A stretch of DNA of 45,145 nucleotides from Candidatus Woesearchaeota archaeon CG11_big_fil_rev_8_21_14_0_20_43_8 (GCA_002762705.1 PCVE01000021.1:1-45145), one strand, 5' to 3'; counted from the stretch's first letter, positions 31,839-40,404 are shown. Notes: a model not told the origin generated them from the letters alone. Made by a program: numbers and translations.

Positions 31839-32993
31839 TTATCCAAACATATTCATATAATCTTTGCCTTCTTCTTCTTCTTTTCGTCTGACTTTATCAA
31901 TGGCATCAATGAAATCTTTCTCGACGACTTTATGACGATTATCACGGATCGCAAAATATCCTGCCTCAGTCACGACGGCTTTTATCTCAGCGCCAGACAT
32001 GCCTTCCATTTTTTTATGAATATTTGGAAGCTTTGTTTTTTTATCTATAGTCATCCTAGAAGAATGTATCTTGAAGATTTCTTTTATACCGGCGGCATCA
32101 GGAAGACCTACTTCAATCAGCCTATCAAGCCTGCCTGGCCTTGTGACTGCTGGGTCAAGGATATCTATCCGATTCGTGCAACCGATGATCTTCACATTTC
32201 CAAGCGCCTTGAATCCATCGATCTCTGCCAGAAGCTGCATGAAAGTACGCTGTACTTCGCGCTCACCGCTGGTACCCACATCTATCCTCTTCGCCGCAAG
32301 AGCGTCCACTTCATCTATGAATATTATCGATGGCGCCTTTGCTTTGGCCATCTTGAAGATCTCATTGACCAGTTTCGCTCCTTCGCCGATGAATTTCTGG
32401 ACTAATTCTGAACCGACAACTTCGATGAATGTCGAATTTGTAGATGCAGCGACGGCTTTAGCAAGTATCGTCTTGCCAGTGCCAGGCAGACCATAAAGCA
32501 ATATGCCTTTTGGTGGATGTATCCCCACTTTCTCGAACAATTCTGGTTTCTTCAGTGGAAGTTCGATAACTTCTTTGATCTCGTTGATCTCTTCTTCAAG
32601 ACCGCCGACTTCCTTCCATGATAATTTAGGTTTCTCGACAATGACAAAACGTTCGACATTGAACATCTTGGTTGTCGGAATCTGCTTTAGGACAGTGAGA
32701 TTTTTTTGTTCCACGAGCACAGAATCTCCTGGTTTGCCATCAAATGTGGCTGATATCTCGACAAAAAACTCATTTCCATTCGGGACCTTGATAACAGCAT
32801 TTTTCCCGATTATCTCTTTTAGTTCACAGACCATCAATGGCGGCCTTCTGAATTTATCAAGTTCGTTCTTCATCTGCGCAAGAGTTTCCCTAAGTATCTT
32901 GTTCTCTTCTTCGAGATGGAAATAATTAGTGCTATAATTGAAAACCGCGTTATCTAGCTTGCTTTTTTGTGCTGTGCTGTTTGAATCAGTCAT
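31839..32993 (-). CDS. pan: Proteasome-activating nucleotidase (PAN) homologue
   Basis: This is a PAN-type AAA ATPase, the hexameric unfoldase that feeds the archaeal 20S proteasome. Residues 1-50 are a coiled coil, then an OB-like domain (to about 110), then one AAA module with Walker A GLPGTGKT (about 168-175), Walker B IIFIDEVDAL, and the arginine-finger region RPGRLDR. Length (384 aa) is right for PAN. The C-terminus ends KDYMNMFG and lacks the HbYX motif (hydrophobic-Tyr-any residue) by which PAN opens the proteasome gate. The start at MTDSNST follows AAAGGTGTCC. No proteasome subunit gene is in the window. Confidence 0.9.
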   Translation of the reverse strand: MTDSNSTAQKSKLDNAVFNYSTNYFHLEEENKILRETLAQMKNELDKFRRPPLMVCELKEIIGKNAVIKVPNGNEFFVEISATFDGKPGDSVLVEQKNLTVLKQIPTTKMFNVERFVIVEKPKLSWKEVGGLEEEINEIKEVIELPLKKPELFEKVGIHPPKGILLYGLPGTGKTILAKAVAASTNSTFIEVVGSELVQKFIGEGAKLVNEIFKMAKAKAPSIIFIDEVDALAAKRIDVGTSGEREVQRTFMQLLAEIDGFKALGNVKIIGCTNRIDILDPAVTRPGRLDRLIEVGLPDAAGIKEIFKIHSSRMTIDKKTKLPNIHKKMEGMSGAEIKAVVTEAGYFAIRDNRHKVVEKDFIDAIDKVRRKEEEEGKDYMNMFG

Positions 32994-33139
32994 GAGGACA
33001 CCTTTTATTATGGACATTGGAGTCAGAGATATTATATAAAACCTTCTTTTAAACGCAAGAAATCCGGATTATCTCATCAGATTGCTGCAATCGTAAAATA
33101 ATTTTTAAACGTTTGGATTTGATACAAAAACCCGATATA

Positions 33140-33147
33140 ACAAAAAT
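33140..33147. repeat. Left 8-bp target-site duplication of the IS66 element
   Basis: ACAAAAAT immediately before the element is repeated immediately after it at 34742-34749. Eight-base duplications are typical of IS66-family insertion. Confidence 0.85.
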
Positions 33148-33155
33148 GTATTTGT

Positions 33156-34514
33156 TTAGCAAAAGCAGAGGTTCTTTAGCAACATCTGCCTGAGTTGTTC
33201 TTTGAGATCAAGGTTTGAGAGTTGCCATGTGGCTATCAGCGAGGCAAGCGTTTCATAATTCTGCTTTCCAGTCTCCGACCTGAATACGCCGATTATCTTT
33301 CTGACCATTACTGTTTCCCTAATCGCCTGCTCTGCGAAGTTGTTTGTCGGCTCGACATCAGCTACTTTGACACATGTGAAGCAGTTGTCAATGTTGAAAC
33401 CGATATATTTCACGACCTCAGTCAGATAATCATATCTTGCGTAGTACTCGATGAGCTTCTCGAGTCTGGCAGTCATTCTCATGTATCTGAGCTTGCGCTG
33501 CCTATCAGTTGGATCATCTGCATTGAAGGTCTTTATCTCATCAAAGAACACCATTAGCTTTTCATGCAGATGCCTTCCAGCCACAGTATCACACAATGCT
33601 CCGGATTTCCGGAGTAGATGCGCCCAGCATCTCTGAATCAATACTGTATCCGCAAGGAAATTGTATGCTCGCCAGCAGTCGCATATCACGACTCCAGCAT
33701 AGCTTTCTCCCAATATCTCCAGGAGCACGTTGCTCCCTCTGCTCGGTCGAATGACAAGCAGGACATCATTCGCAGTCCGAAACACCCATGCCCATTGCTT
33801 TATGCCGAGCACCGAGAAACTTGTTTCATCGACATAAACTCGATCTGCTTGTGCGATACGGGATTTGAGTTCTTCGTACTCTTTTTCCGCCGCATCCGCG
33901 ACTCTCTTGATGATCGCGTTGATTGATGCAGGAGTGATCTTGAAGGCAAACCCTGATTCAAGGAAATTCGCTGTCTTCCTGAGCACACCATGAAGAAGGA
34001 ACTTTATGAAGATCACAAGGACCATGATGTTGATGCCGAACTTGCCTTTGAGTGGGGTCTTGTTATGCGGTGGAACAAATGTCAAGCCGCAATCATCACA
34101 TCTCTTTATGTGAATCTCCGTTTCCTTAGTCTCGGGAACGATTGGAACAGGTGTTTCTTCGGTGATGCGTCTGAGCACCTTGTCATCTGAGACATGGCTG
34201 CTGCCGCAGCCAGGGCAATGGTCAGCGTCAATAATCTCTTTGATGACGGGGTTCTGACGGCGATTCGTGCCAAGGTGGCCGTTTGGTGCCCCGCGTCTGG
34301 CACCAATCTTGGCTTTCAGACCAAAAGTGTTTGGCTTGAGATGCGCATGCGCAGAAGAAGGAGTGTTTGAATTCTTGTATTTCTTGAGTTCTTTTTCGAG
34401 CCGTTTCTTTTCTTCTTCTAGTTTATCTTTCTCTTTGAGCAGTTCAATATAATCCTTGATAATCTTTTTCTTCGATTTCTCTTTCAGTCCATTTTCAACG
34501 GTGTGATATTTCAT
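33156..34514 (-). CDS. IS66-family transposase (TnpC-like)
   Basis: This 452-residue transposase has an N-terminal coiled coil (residues 15-50), a zinc-binding domain (C100, C103, C139, C142), and a DDE catalytic core with D229 (VYVDETSF), D279 (VICDCWRAY) and E395 (EPTNNFAEQAIRE). All three acidic residues are present, so the enzyme should be functional. Its stop codon lies almost within the left inverted repeat. It overlaps the preceding small gene by four bases (ATGA), indicating coupled translation. Confidence 0.95.
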   Translation of the reverse strand: MKYHTVENGLKEKSKKKIIKDYIELLKEKDKLEEEKKRLEKELKKYKNSNTPSSAHAHLKPNTFGLKAKIGARRGAPNGHLGTNRRQNPVIKEIIDADHCPGCGSSHVSDDKVLRRITEETPVPIVPETKETEIHIKRCDDCGLTFVPPHNKTPLKGKFGINIMVLVIFIKFLLHGVLRKTANFLESGFAFKITPASINAIIKRVADAAEKEYEELKSRIAQADRVYVDETSFSVLGIKQWAWVFRTANDVLLVIRPSRGSNVLLEILGESYAGVVICDCWRAYNFLADTVLIQRCWAHLLRKSGALCDTVAGRHLHEKLMVFFDEIKTFNADDPTDRQRKLRYMRMTARLEKLIEYYARYDYLTEVVKYIGFNIDNCFTCVKVADVEPTNNFAEQAIRETVMVRKIIGVFRSETGKQNYETLASLIATWQLSNLDLKEQLRQMLLKNLCFC

Positions 34515-34651
34515 TGTTCAACCAGAACGATCTTCACTTTCTTGCCAATCCATTCAACAGGTACATAGACGCGGCCACTGTTTCCGCTTTTGTTGACTCT
34601 CTTCTCAAGCATCTCATAGCCAGTCAGTTGAATCGTTGTCTCTTTTGCCAT
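34511..34651 (-). CDS. DUF2080-type transposon-encoded small protein (46 aa)
   Basis: This 46-residue protein, not long enough for usual cutoffs, has the pattern of DUF2080 proteins found in archaeal transposons: TGYEMLEKRVNKSGNSGRVYVP followed by a short strand VEWIGKKVKIVLV, resembling an AbrB/SpoVT-like DNA-binding strand pair. It probably takes the place of the TnpA/TnpB helper proteins of bacterial IS66 elements (inference), perhaps regulating transposase expression. It is translated first, with its stop codon overlapping the transposase start. Confidence 0.8.
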   Translation of the reverse strand: MAKETTIQLTGYEMLEKRVNKSGNSGRVYVPVEWIGKKVKIVLVEQ

Positions 34652-34741
34652 TAGCTACAAAATAGCTAACAAACTATATTAAGATTTCACTTCTGGAGAC
34701 CATAAATCACAGAAAATCTCAGAAATCAGCTAAACAAATAC

Positions 34742-34749
34742 ACAAAAAT
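34742..34749. repeat. Right 8-bp target-site duplication of the IS66 element
   Basis: Identical to 33140-33147 (ACAAAAAT). Joining the flanks at one copy restores the left end of the hairpin-array repeat. Confidence 0.85.
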
Positions 34750-34959
34750 TTGTTCAGTAGATGCATATGCAGATATTTTCTGTACAAGAAAATTTTGCTA
34801 ACGCAAAATATGCTTTAAACAAGCAAATTTTCTGTGTATTGCAACCATATTGCAATGCAGAGAAACCAATGGTTTCTCGTGTAGATAAAGTGCACACTTT
34901 ATCTACCACAGGAAATATATTTAGTATTTTTTCGTATTAAACCGGCAAGTCCTCAATAA
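34750..34959. repeat. Hairpin-array repeat, copy C, right part (left part at 33137-33147)
   Basis: After removing the IS66 element and one target duplication, this copy is about 221 bp. The left TTGTTCAGTAGATG and right ATTAAACCGGCAAGTCCTCAATAA-type ends (given here in family form) match copies A and B. The interior has its own perfect stems: ATTTTGC-TAAC-GCAAAAT (34792-34809), ATTGCA/TGCAAT (34838-34856), GAGAAACC-AAT-GGTTTCTC (34860-34878), and an 11-bp stem TAGATAAAGTG/CACTTTATCTA (34882-34905). None of these stems is identical to stems in copies A or B. The following 34960-35190 shows nothing I can name. Confidence 0.75.
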
Positions 34960-35190
34960 AATTTCATTGCTTTCCGAGCATAATCAATTACATATAGAAA
35001 TAGAAATTAAAAATTTGAGCATGAAGAATTGATGTGATCTTTTTTCTAATTAATCGACAATAAGAATCATTGAATCAAAATTTGGATTCAAATATTGATA
35101 AACTGCTGTTGCAAAGAAGAGAACGAAGAAACCCACTTAGAGACCTGTTTTTCAGAGGAAAGCAGCAATAAAACACAATTTCCAAAACAT

Positions 35191-35368
35191 TTATAAAGGA
35201 ATGCTATTTCCACATAGCAATCCAAGTACTTGAAACAAAATATCAAGTACGAGAACGAAAAACACTGCCTGAAAAGGGCATCCAAACCGTCCTTCATGGA
35301 TGTTCAACAAAAGGTGGCTTCGAGGACAGATACGTTCTGGAAGAATAATTAATAAACTAGGAGATATA
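35191..35368 (+). promoter_or_regulatory. Promoter and structured leader of the ribosomal S10/spc operon
   Basis: TTATAAAG (35191-35198) is the likely TATA box, giving transcription from about 35220 and a leader of roughly 150 bases. The leader has a perfect 8-bp hairpin GTACTTGA/TCAAGTAC (35226-35250) and CATCC/GGATG (35279-35302). Such leaders often hold binding sites for a self-regulating ribosomal protein; which one is unknown. The uL3 frame is open back to 35300, but a strong AGGAGAT ribosome binding site marks the start at 35369. Confidence 0.5.
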
Positions 35369-36361
35369 ATGCCAAAAAAACATAATCCAAGGAGAGGAAG
35401 CTTACAGTTCTGGCCTAGATGCAGAGCCAAAAGCGAAAGTGTCAGGATAAGGAATTTTGTTGGTTCTAAAGACGCAGGTCTTCTTGGTTTCGCCGGTTAC
35501 AAAGTCGGCATGACTCATCTGATAATCACAGACAACAGGACAAAAGCGACCACAAAGGGCGAAGAGATTTTCTGCCCGGGTACAATTATCGAATGTCCCC
35601 CATTAAGGATTTCAAGTATCAGATTCTACAAAAAAGATGTATATGGAAAGAAATTATTCTCAGAGGTCATGAATCCAAAGCTTGAGAAAGAGGTCGCAAA
35701 GACTCTTCCGATTCCAAAGAAAGCAGGAAAGAAGCTTGAAGATATCAAACTTGAAGATATAGATGAAATAAGAGTAAATGTATATACACAGCCAAAGAAA
35801 CTTTGCACTGGGAAGAAGAAACCAGAAGTCTTTGAGATTGCTCTTGGTGGCACTAAAGAAGATCAACTCAATTTCGTAAAGGAGAATCTTCCAAAAGAGA
35901 TTCCAGTGAGTTCTGTCTTGAAAGAAGGCAGCCAATATGATGCACATTCAGTCACAAAGGGCAAAGGATTCCAGGGAGCGACCAAAAGATTTGGACTCAT
36001 GTTGAAAAATCATAAATCTGAAAAGAAAAAAAGAGCACCAGGAAACCTTGGACCATGGCATCCGGCAAAAATTTCATTCAGAGTGCCTCAACCAGGTCAG
36101 ATGGGTTATCATACCAGGACTGAATATAATAAATGGCTTCTAAAAATCTCGAATAATCCAACAGAGATTAACAAAGACAGTGGTTTCAAAAGATATGGCA
36201 TCGTCAAGAATGATTATATCATTGTCAAAGGATCAGTTGGCGGACCTTCAAAGAGACTTATAAAATTCACAATCGCTCAAAGACCAAACAAACAGATACC
36301 AGGAGAAGTTCCTGCGATAGAATATATAGATATAAGGACCAAGGATCAAAATGAAAATTAA
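35369..36361 (+). CDS. rpl3: 50S ribosomal protein uL3
   Basis: This is uL3, an early-assembly protein that reaches the peptidyl transferase centre. At 330 residues it has the archaeal form: PKKHNPRRGSLQFWPR at the N-terminus, GFAGYKVGMTH near residue 45, and the central SVTKGKGFQGATKRFG loop (about 200). AGGAGAT lies before the ATG. It opens the S10/spc operon; the last codons overlap the uL4 start. Confidence 0.97.
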   Translation: MPKKHNPRRGSLQFWPRCRAKSESVRIRNFVGSKDAGLLGFAGYKVGMTHLIITDNRTKATTKGEEIFCPGTIIECPPLRISSIRFYKKDVYGKKLFSEVMNPKLEKEVAKTLPIPKKAGKKLEDIKLEDIDEIRVNVYTQPKKLCTGKKKPEVFEIALGGTKEDQLNFVKENLPKEIPVSSVLKEGSQYDAHSVTKGKGFQGATKRFGLMLKNHKSEKKKRAPGNLGPWHPAKISFRVPQPGQMGYHTRTEYNKWLLKISNNPTEINKDSGFKRYGIVKNDYIIVKGSVGGPSKRLIKFTIAQRPNKQIPGEVPAIEYIDIRTKDQNEN

Positions 36362-37166
36362 AAAACTCACACTTGATAATATTGACATAGGTCAAGTCAC
36401 TCTGCCAGAACAGTTTACTGAGCAGATCAGACCAGATTTAATCAAGAGAGCTGTGCTTGCTATCCAGGCAAACAAAAGACAAGCATATGGTTCTGATGTC
36501 GATTCAGGTATGAAACATTCCTCTTATATATCACGAAGAAGAAGAAAATACAGGGGTAGCTATGGTCTAGGCATAGCAAGAGTGCCTAGGAAAATACATT
36601 CGAGAAGTGGCACAAGGATGAATTGGACCGCCGCAGGTGTCCCAAATGTAGTCGGTGGAAGGCCAGGACATCCACCACAGATAAATAAAGTCTGGGAACA
36701 AAAGATTAACCAAACAGAAAAAAGGATGGCTATACGATCAGCTATCGCAGCCACCATTGTAAACGATACGGTTAAATCTCGTGGTCATAGGATCCCGAAG
36801 GGATATCCATTCATAATTGAAGATAAAGCAGAAGATCTAAAGAGCACAAAAGCCATCGTAATTGTCTTGAATAAACTTGGTTTGACAGAAGAACTTGATA
36901 GAGTCTCTGAAGCAAAAGAGAGACCAGGAAAAGGCAAGATGAGAGGTAGAAGATTCAGAAAGAAATCTGGCCCGCTCTTAGTAGTATCAAAATCATGCCC
37001 ATTAAGCAAGGGTGCGCGAAATATTCCAGGTGTTGAGATTGCGATTGTCGACAAACTCAATACTGAGATGCTTGCTCCAGGAACAGTACCAGGAAGATTG
37101 ACGATTTGGACCGAAGGAGCCATACAAAGACTTGAAAAAGAAAAACTGTTTTGCAAGAGGAAATAA
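36351..37166 (+). CDS. rpl4: 50S ribosomal protein uL4
   Basis: This is archaeal uL4 (271 aa), whose extended loop lines the peptide exit tunnel. The arginine-rich loop (YISRRRRKYRGSYG; GGRPGHPPQINKVWE) and the C-terminal globular part (KSCPLSKGARNIPGVEI) are clear. It overlaps the uL3 end by 11 bases, suggesting coupled translation. Confidence 0.97.
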   Translation: MKIKKLTLDNIDIGQVTLPEQFTEQIRPDLIKRAVLAIQANKRQAYGSDVDSGMKHSSYISRRRRKYRGSYGLGIARVPRKIHSRSGTRMNWTAAGVPNVVGGRPGHPPQINKVWEQKINQTEKRMAIRSAIAATIVNDTVKSRGHRIPKGYPFIIEDKAEDLKSTKAIVIVLNKLGLTEELDRVSEAKERPGKGKMRGRRFRKKSGPLLVVSKSCPLSKGARNIPGVEIAIVDKLNTEMLAPGTVPGRLTIWTEGAIQRLEKEKLFCKRK

Positions 37167-37168
37167 AA

Positions 37169-37429
37169 ATGAACACATATCAGACAGTGAAATTTCCACT
37201 ATCGACGGAAAAAGCCGTCAGAGTGATGCAAGCAGAAAATAAACTCATATTTGTTGTAGATAAAAAAGCCAACAAAATCGAGATAAGAAAGGCTGTTGAA
37301 GAGATATTCAAAGTGAAAGTTGTAAAAATCAACACTTTGATTGATAGAGATGGCAACAAAAGAGCATATGTCAAATTTTCAGCAGACCATCCTGCGATTG
37401 ATATAACAACAAAATTAGGATTGATGTAA
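37169..37429 (+). CDS. rpl23: 50S ribosomal protein uL23
   Basis: This is uL23 (86 aa), located at the tunnel exit and a docking site for SRP. Signature: PLSTEKAVRVM near the N-terminus and KVVKINTLIDRDGNKRAYVKF in the middle, split here by family variation. The ATG is chosen two bases after the uL4 stop, at MNTYQTV. Confidence 0.96.
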   Translation: MNTYQTVKFPLSTEKAVRVMQAENKLIFVVDKKANKIEIRKAVEEIFKVKVVKINTLIDRDGNKRAYVKFSADHPAIDITTKLGLM

Positions 37430-37441
37430 GGGTTATAAAAA

Positions 37442-38173
37442 ATGGGTAAATCACTGATTCAACAAGCAAGAGGCAAGGGCGGACCAAGATACAGGTCACC
37501 TAGCTTTAGGTTCGAAGGCGAGGTCAAATATGTACAATTGAAGCAAGACCTTGCACAAGGAAAAATTGTTGATATAGTACACTGCCCAGGTCATTCCTCA
37601 CCATTGATGCGTGTCAAATATGACAAGAAAGAAGCATTGCTTATCGCTCCGGAAGGTATCAAACTTGGTGCGATGGTCCAATATGGTCCACAAGCCACTA
37701 TCGAGACAGGGAATGTCTTACCTCTTGAAAATATCCCGGAAGGAACTCCGATTTATAATATAGAGAATAATCCTGGAGATGGCGGTAAATTTGTCCGTGC
37801 ATCAGGAACTTTTGGAAGAGTGACAAACAAACAAAAAAACAAGATTTTAGTGATGCTTCCATCAAAGAAAGAAAAAGCATTCAAACCAAGTTGCTTTGCG
37901 ACTGTCGGCATTTGTGCTGGTGGAAACAGGCTCGATAAACCACTTATCAAAGCAGGAAATTCATTTTACAAATTCAGGAAAAAGAACAAGCTCTGGCACA
38001 GCTGCAGAGGTCTTGCACAGAACGCAGTAGACCACCCATATGGCTGTAAGAGATCAAGCAGGAAAGGTAAACCAAATGTGGCTCCTCATAATGCCCCACC
38101 TGGAAGGATGGTCGGAAAGATCAGACCAAGACGAACAGGAAGGAAACAGGGAACCAGGAAGAGGGAAAATTAA
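37442..38173 (+). CDS. rpl2: 50S ribosomal protein uL2
   Basis: This is uL2 (243 aa), which joins the subunits and supports the peptidyl transferase centre. RGKGGPRYRSPS at the N-terminus, an OB plus SH3-like core, and the HPYGCKRSSRKGKP segment with the conserved histidine region near residue 195 are present. A GGTTATAAAA context precedes the start. Confidence 0.97.
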   Translation: MGKSLIQQARGKGGPRYRSPSFRFEGEVKYVQLKQDLAQGKIVDIVHCPGHSSPLMRVKYDKKEALLIAPEGIKLGAMVQYGPQATIETGNVLPLENIPEGTPIYNIENNPGDGGKFVRASGTFGRVTNKQKNKILVMLPSKKEKAFKPSCFATVGICAGGNRLDKPLIKAGNSFYKFRKKNKLWHSCRGLAQNAVDHPYGCKRSSRKGKPNVAPHNAPPGRMVGKIRPRRTGRKQGTRKREN

Positions 38174-38175
38174 CG

Positions 38176-38559
38176 ATGGCTAAAAAAATATTCACTTATC
38201 GCGGTAAGACGCTCGAGGAACTCCAATCTATGGGGCTGAACGAGCTTTCACAGCTATTGACTAGTGATGCTAGAAGAGTCATCAAACGTGGATTCACAGA
38301 TGCTGAAAAAAAGCTTCTGAAAAATATCAGAGCTGAAAAGAGAAACATAGAGACACATTGTAGAGATATGTTGATACTTCCTGAGATGGTCGGGATGAGC
38401 ATCAAAGTATATTCAGGAAAGGTTTTTGTGCCTGTCCTAATAGATATAGAGATGATCGGACACCGTCTGGGAGAATTTGTGCTTACAAGAAACAGAGTTG
38501 CGCATAGTGCACCTGGAGTCGGCGCAACAAGATCAAGTTCAGCATTATCAGTGAGGTAA
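38176..38559 (+). CDS. rps19: 30S ribosomal protein uS19
   Basis: This is uS19 (127 aa) of the small-subunit head. VYSGKVFVPVLIDIEMIGHRLGEF (given here as one motif of the family, residues about 75-98, cut short at both ends) and the basic C-terminus AHSAPGVGATRSS are typical. It starts two bases after uL2. Confidence 0.95.
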   Translation: MAKKIFTYRGKTLEELQSMGLNELSQLLTSDARRVIKRGFTDAEKKLLKNIRAEKRNIETHCRDMLILPEMVGMSIKVYSGKVFVPVLIDIEMIGHRLGEFVLTRNRVAHSAPGVGATRSSSALSVR

Positions 38560-38561
38560 AA

Positions 38562-39125
38562 ATGGTAGGACACGGCTATTCAGCACAGTATGACCCGGAA
38601 AAGCAGGCACGGGCAATCGGTGTAGACTTGAATATATCAGTCAAACATGCAGTGAATGTTTGTAATATGATAAGATCAAGAGCACTGGCTCAGGCAAAGA
38701 CCATGCTTGAAGAAGTCATCGCTGAAAAACGAGTAGTCCCATATAGACGTTATAAAAAAGATCTTGCACATAAAAAAGGCAATATGACTGCAGGAAGGAC
38801 ACCAGTCAAGACAACAAAAGAGATACTCATGATCATAAAATCTGCAGAAGCAAATGCGATCAACAAAGGGTTCAATGCCTCTTCGCTGGTCATCAGCCAC
38901 ATAAGCGTCCAGAAAGCAGCGAACCAGTGGCATTACGGTAGAAGCAGAGGAAGAGTCATGAAAAGAGCACATCTTGAAATCGTGCTTGAAGAAGCCAGCA
39001 AAAAAGCAGATGATAAAGATGTAAAGAAAAAGACTCCTGCGAATGACAAACCTGAAGTCAAAAAAGCTGATACTGAGAAAAAGAATGATAATAAACCAAA
39101 CAAGACCGGTGATGATAAAAAATGA
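38562..39125 (+). CDS. rpl22: 30S/50S operon protein uL22 with charged C-terminal tail
   Basis: This is uL22, lining the exit tunnel. The core (residues 1-150) contains SVKHAVNVCNMIRS and HYGRSRGRVMKRAH; residues 150-187 are an extra Lys/Asp/Glu-rich tail (KKADDKDVKKKTP) not needed for the fold. Total 187 aa, longer than usual because of this tail. Its end overlaps the uS3 start by four bases. Confidence 0.95.
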   Translation: MVGHGYSAQYDPEKQARAIGVDLNISVKHAVNVCNMIRSRALAQAKTMLEEVIAEKRVVPYRRYKKDLAHKKGNMTAGRTPVKTTKEILMIIKSAEANAINKGFNASSLVISHISVQKAANQWHYGRSRGRVMKRAHLEIVLEEASKKADDKDVKKKTPANDKPEVKKADTEKKNDNKPNKTGDDKK

Positions 39126-39892
39126 TTGAAAGGCAATTTGTTGCACAGAAGATCAAGGTTTTCCAGATTGAAGAATATATCTCGAAAACACTAAAAGGTG
39201 TAGGACATAGCCATATCAAAATGCAACGAACACCTCTTGGTGAAAAAATAATCATCTTCGCATCACGGCCGGGCCTTATTGTTGGACGAAAGGGAGCAAA
39301 TATCAAAACGCTTACAAAACAACTCAAAAAAAGATTCAATCTTGAGAATCCGCAGATAGAGATCAGTGAAGTCACAGACATAAATGCAAACGCAAAGATC
39401 GTCGCAGAGAGGATCTCGTCTTCGCTTGAAAGATTCGGATCGAACAGATTCAAAGGAATAATGCATAAGACAATGGATGATTGCCTAAGATCAGGCATCC
39501 TTGGAATCGAGATAATACTTTCAGGAAAGATACCGAGTTCAAGAGCGAGATCTTGGAGAGTCTATGGTGGTTATCTCAAGAAATGCGGTGATATAGCAAT
39601 CTCACAAGTGCAGCTTGCATATTCAACAGCTAATCTGAAAACTGGCTCAATCGGAATAAAAGTCCGGTTGATGACAAAAGATGTCATCCTACCAGACGAT
39701 ATCAAAGTTCTTGAAAAAGAGATTCCAAAGGAAATTGATGAGAAAGCAGAAGAGATGGTCGAAGAGATCGAAGAAGCTCCAGAGACCAAAGAAGAGCCTG
39801 TAGAAGATAAAAAGAAAAAAGCAGCTCCGAAAAAGAAAGAGACAAAAAAAAAAGAGCCTAAAAAAAAGTCAGAAAAAAAGGATGAAAAATGA
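39122..39892 (+). CDS. rps3: 30S ribosomal protein uS3 with basic tail
   Basis: This is uS3 (256 aa), at the mRNA entry site. The KH domain with GLIVGRKGANIKTLTK (near residue 52) and the C-terminal domain GSIGIKVRLM (near 180) are clear. From about residue 205 a Glu/Lys-rich tail ends in KKKEPKKKSEKK. It overlaps uL22 and uL29 by four bases on each side. Confidence 0.96.
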   Translation: MIERQFVAQKIKVFQIEEYISKTLKGVGHSHIKMQRTPLGEKIIIFASRPGLIVGRKGANIKTLTKQLKKRFNLENPQIEISEVTDINANAKIVAERISSSLERFGSNRFKGIMHKTMDDCLRSGILGIEIILSGKIPSSRARSWRVYGGYLKKCGDIAISQVQLAYSTANLKTGSIGIKVRLMTKDVILPDDIKVLEKEIPKEIDEKAEEMVEEIEEAPETKEEPVEDKKKKAAPKKKETKKKEPKKKSEKKDEK

Positions 39893-40089
39893 AGTCGACA
39901 AAAAAGGATTTGAAAGGACTTGGAATTGAAGCGCTTGATGTAAGGCTCAAAGAAGTATATGGTGAGCTTATGAAAATCAGTGCTCAGACCGCAAGTGGCG
40001 CAAATCCAAAGAATCTTCATGCTATCAAAGATATGAAAAAGACAATCGCAAGAATCAATACCCTGAAAAAAGCAAAAGGGGGATTATAG
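39889..40089 (+). CDS. rpl29: 50S ribosomal protein uL29
   Basis: This is uL29 (66 aa), a small helical hairpin near the tunnel exit. EALDVRLKEVYGELMKI and the C-terminal KKTIARINTLKK are typical of the archaeal form. The start overlaps the uS3 stop (ATGA). Confidence 0.93.
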   Translation: MKSTKKDLKGLGIEALDVRLKEVYGELMKISAQTASGANPKNLHAIKDMKKTIARINTLKKAKGGL

Positions 40090-40095
40090 ACAAGA

Positions 40096-40404
40096 ATGGC
40101 TGAGATATGTTCAACGTGTGGCTTGCCAAAAGAGCTTTGTGTTTGTGAGACAATAGCAAAGGAATCACAGACAATCATAATCAGCAGCGAGAAAAAAAAA
40201 TTCGGAAAAAAATACACGATTATTGATGGGATCGATAATAAACAAATCGATCTCAAAGAACTCACAAAAAAACTCAAAAGTGTGCTTGCTTGTGGTGGCA
40301 CAGTGAAAGGGACAAGGATCGAACTACAAGGAGATCATAAACAAAGAGTGAGAGAGATTCTCTCAAGCCTTGGGTTCGCTCGTGAGACAATCGAAGTCAA
40401 ATGA
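40096..40404 (+). CDS. Translation initiation factor aIF1 (SUI1)
   Basis: This is the archaeal homologue of eIF1/SUI1 (102 aa), which monitors start-codon pairing in the small subunit. An N-terminal CSTCGLPKELCVC zinc-ribbon-like motif precedes the SUI1 core (TIIDGIDNKQIDLKELTKKL; ACGGTVKGTRIELQGDH; LGFARETIEVK). It lies within the ribosomal operon between uL29 and the RNase P subunit, a standard archaeal position. Its end overlaps the next start by four bases. Confidence 0.95.
   Translation: MAEICSTCGLPKELCVCETIAKESQTIIISSEKKKFGKKYTIIDGIDNKQIDLKELTKKLKSVLACGGTVKGTRIELQGDHKQRVREILSSLGFARETIEVK

Larger units (their letters stand above)
33148..34741. mobile_element. Complete IS66-family insertion sequence (1594 bp)
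   Basis: The element is bounded by 13-bp perfect terminal inverted repeats, GTATTTGTTTAGC at the left (33148-33160) and its reverse complement at the right (34729-34741), and by the 8-bp duplication ACAAAAAT. It carries an IS66 transposase and a small DUF2080-type protein, both read leftward; the tnpA/tnpB helper genes of bacterial IS66 are absent. All parts are intact, so recent activity is likely. It sits inside hairpin-array repeat copy C, which was split 11 bases from its left end. Confidence 0.92.

Noticed and set aside
35300..35368. Longer uL3 beginning at 35300
   Set aside because: The strong AGGAGAT ribosome binding site and the family start MPKKHNPRRG support 35369; the extra codons cover a leader hairpin.
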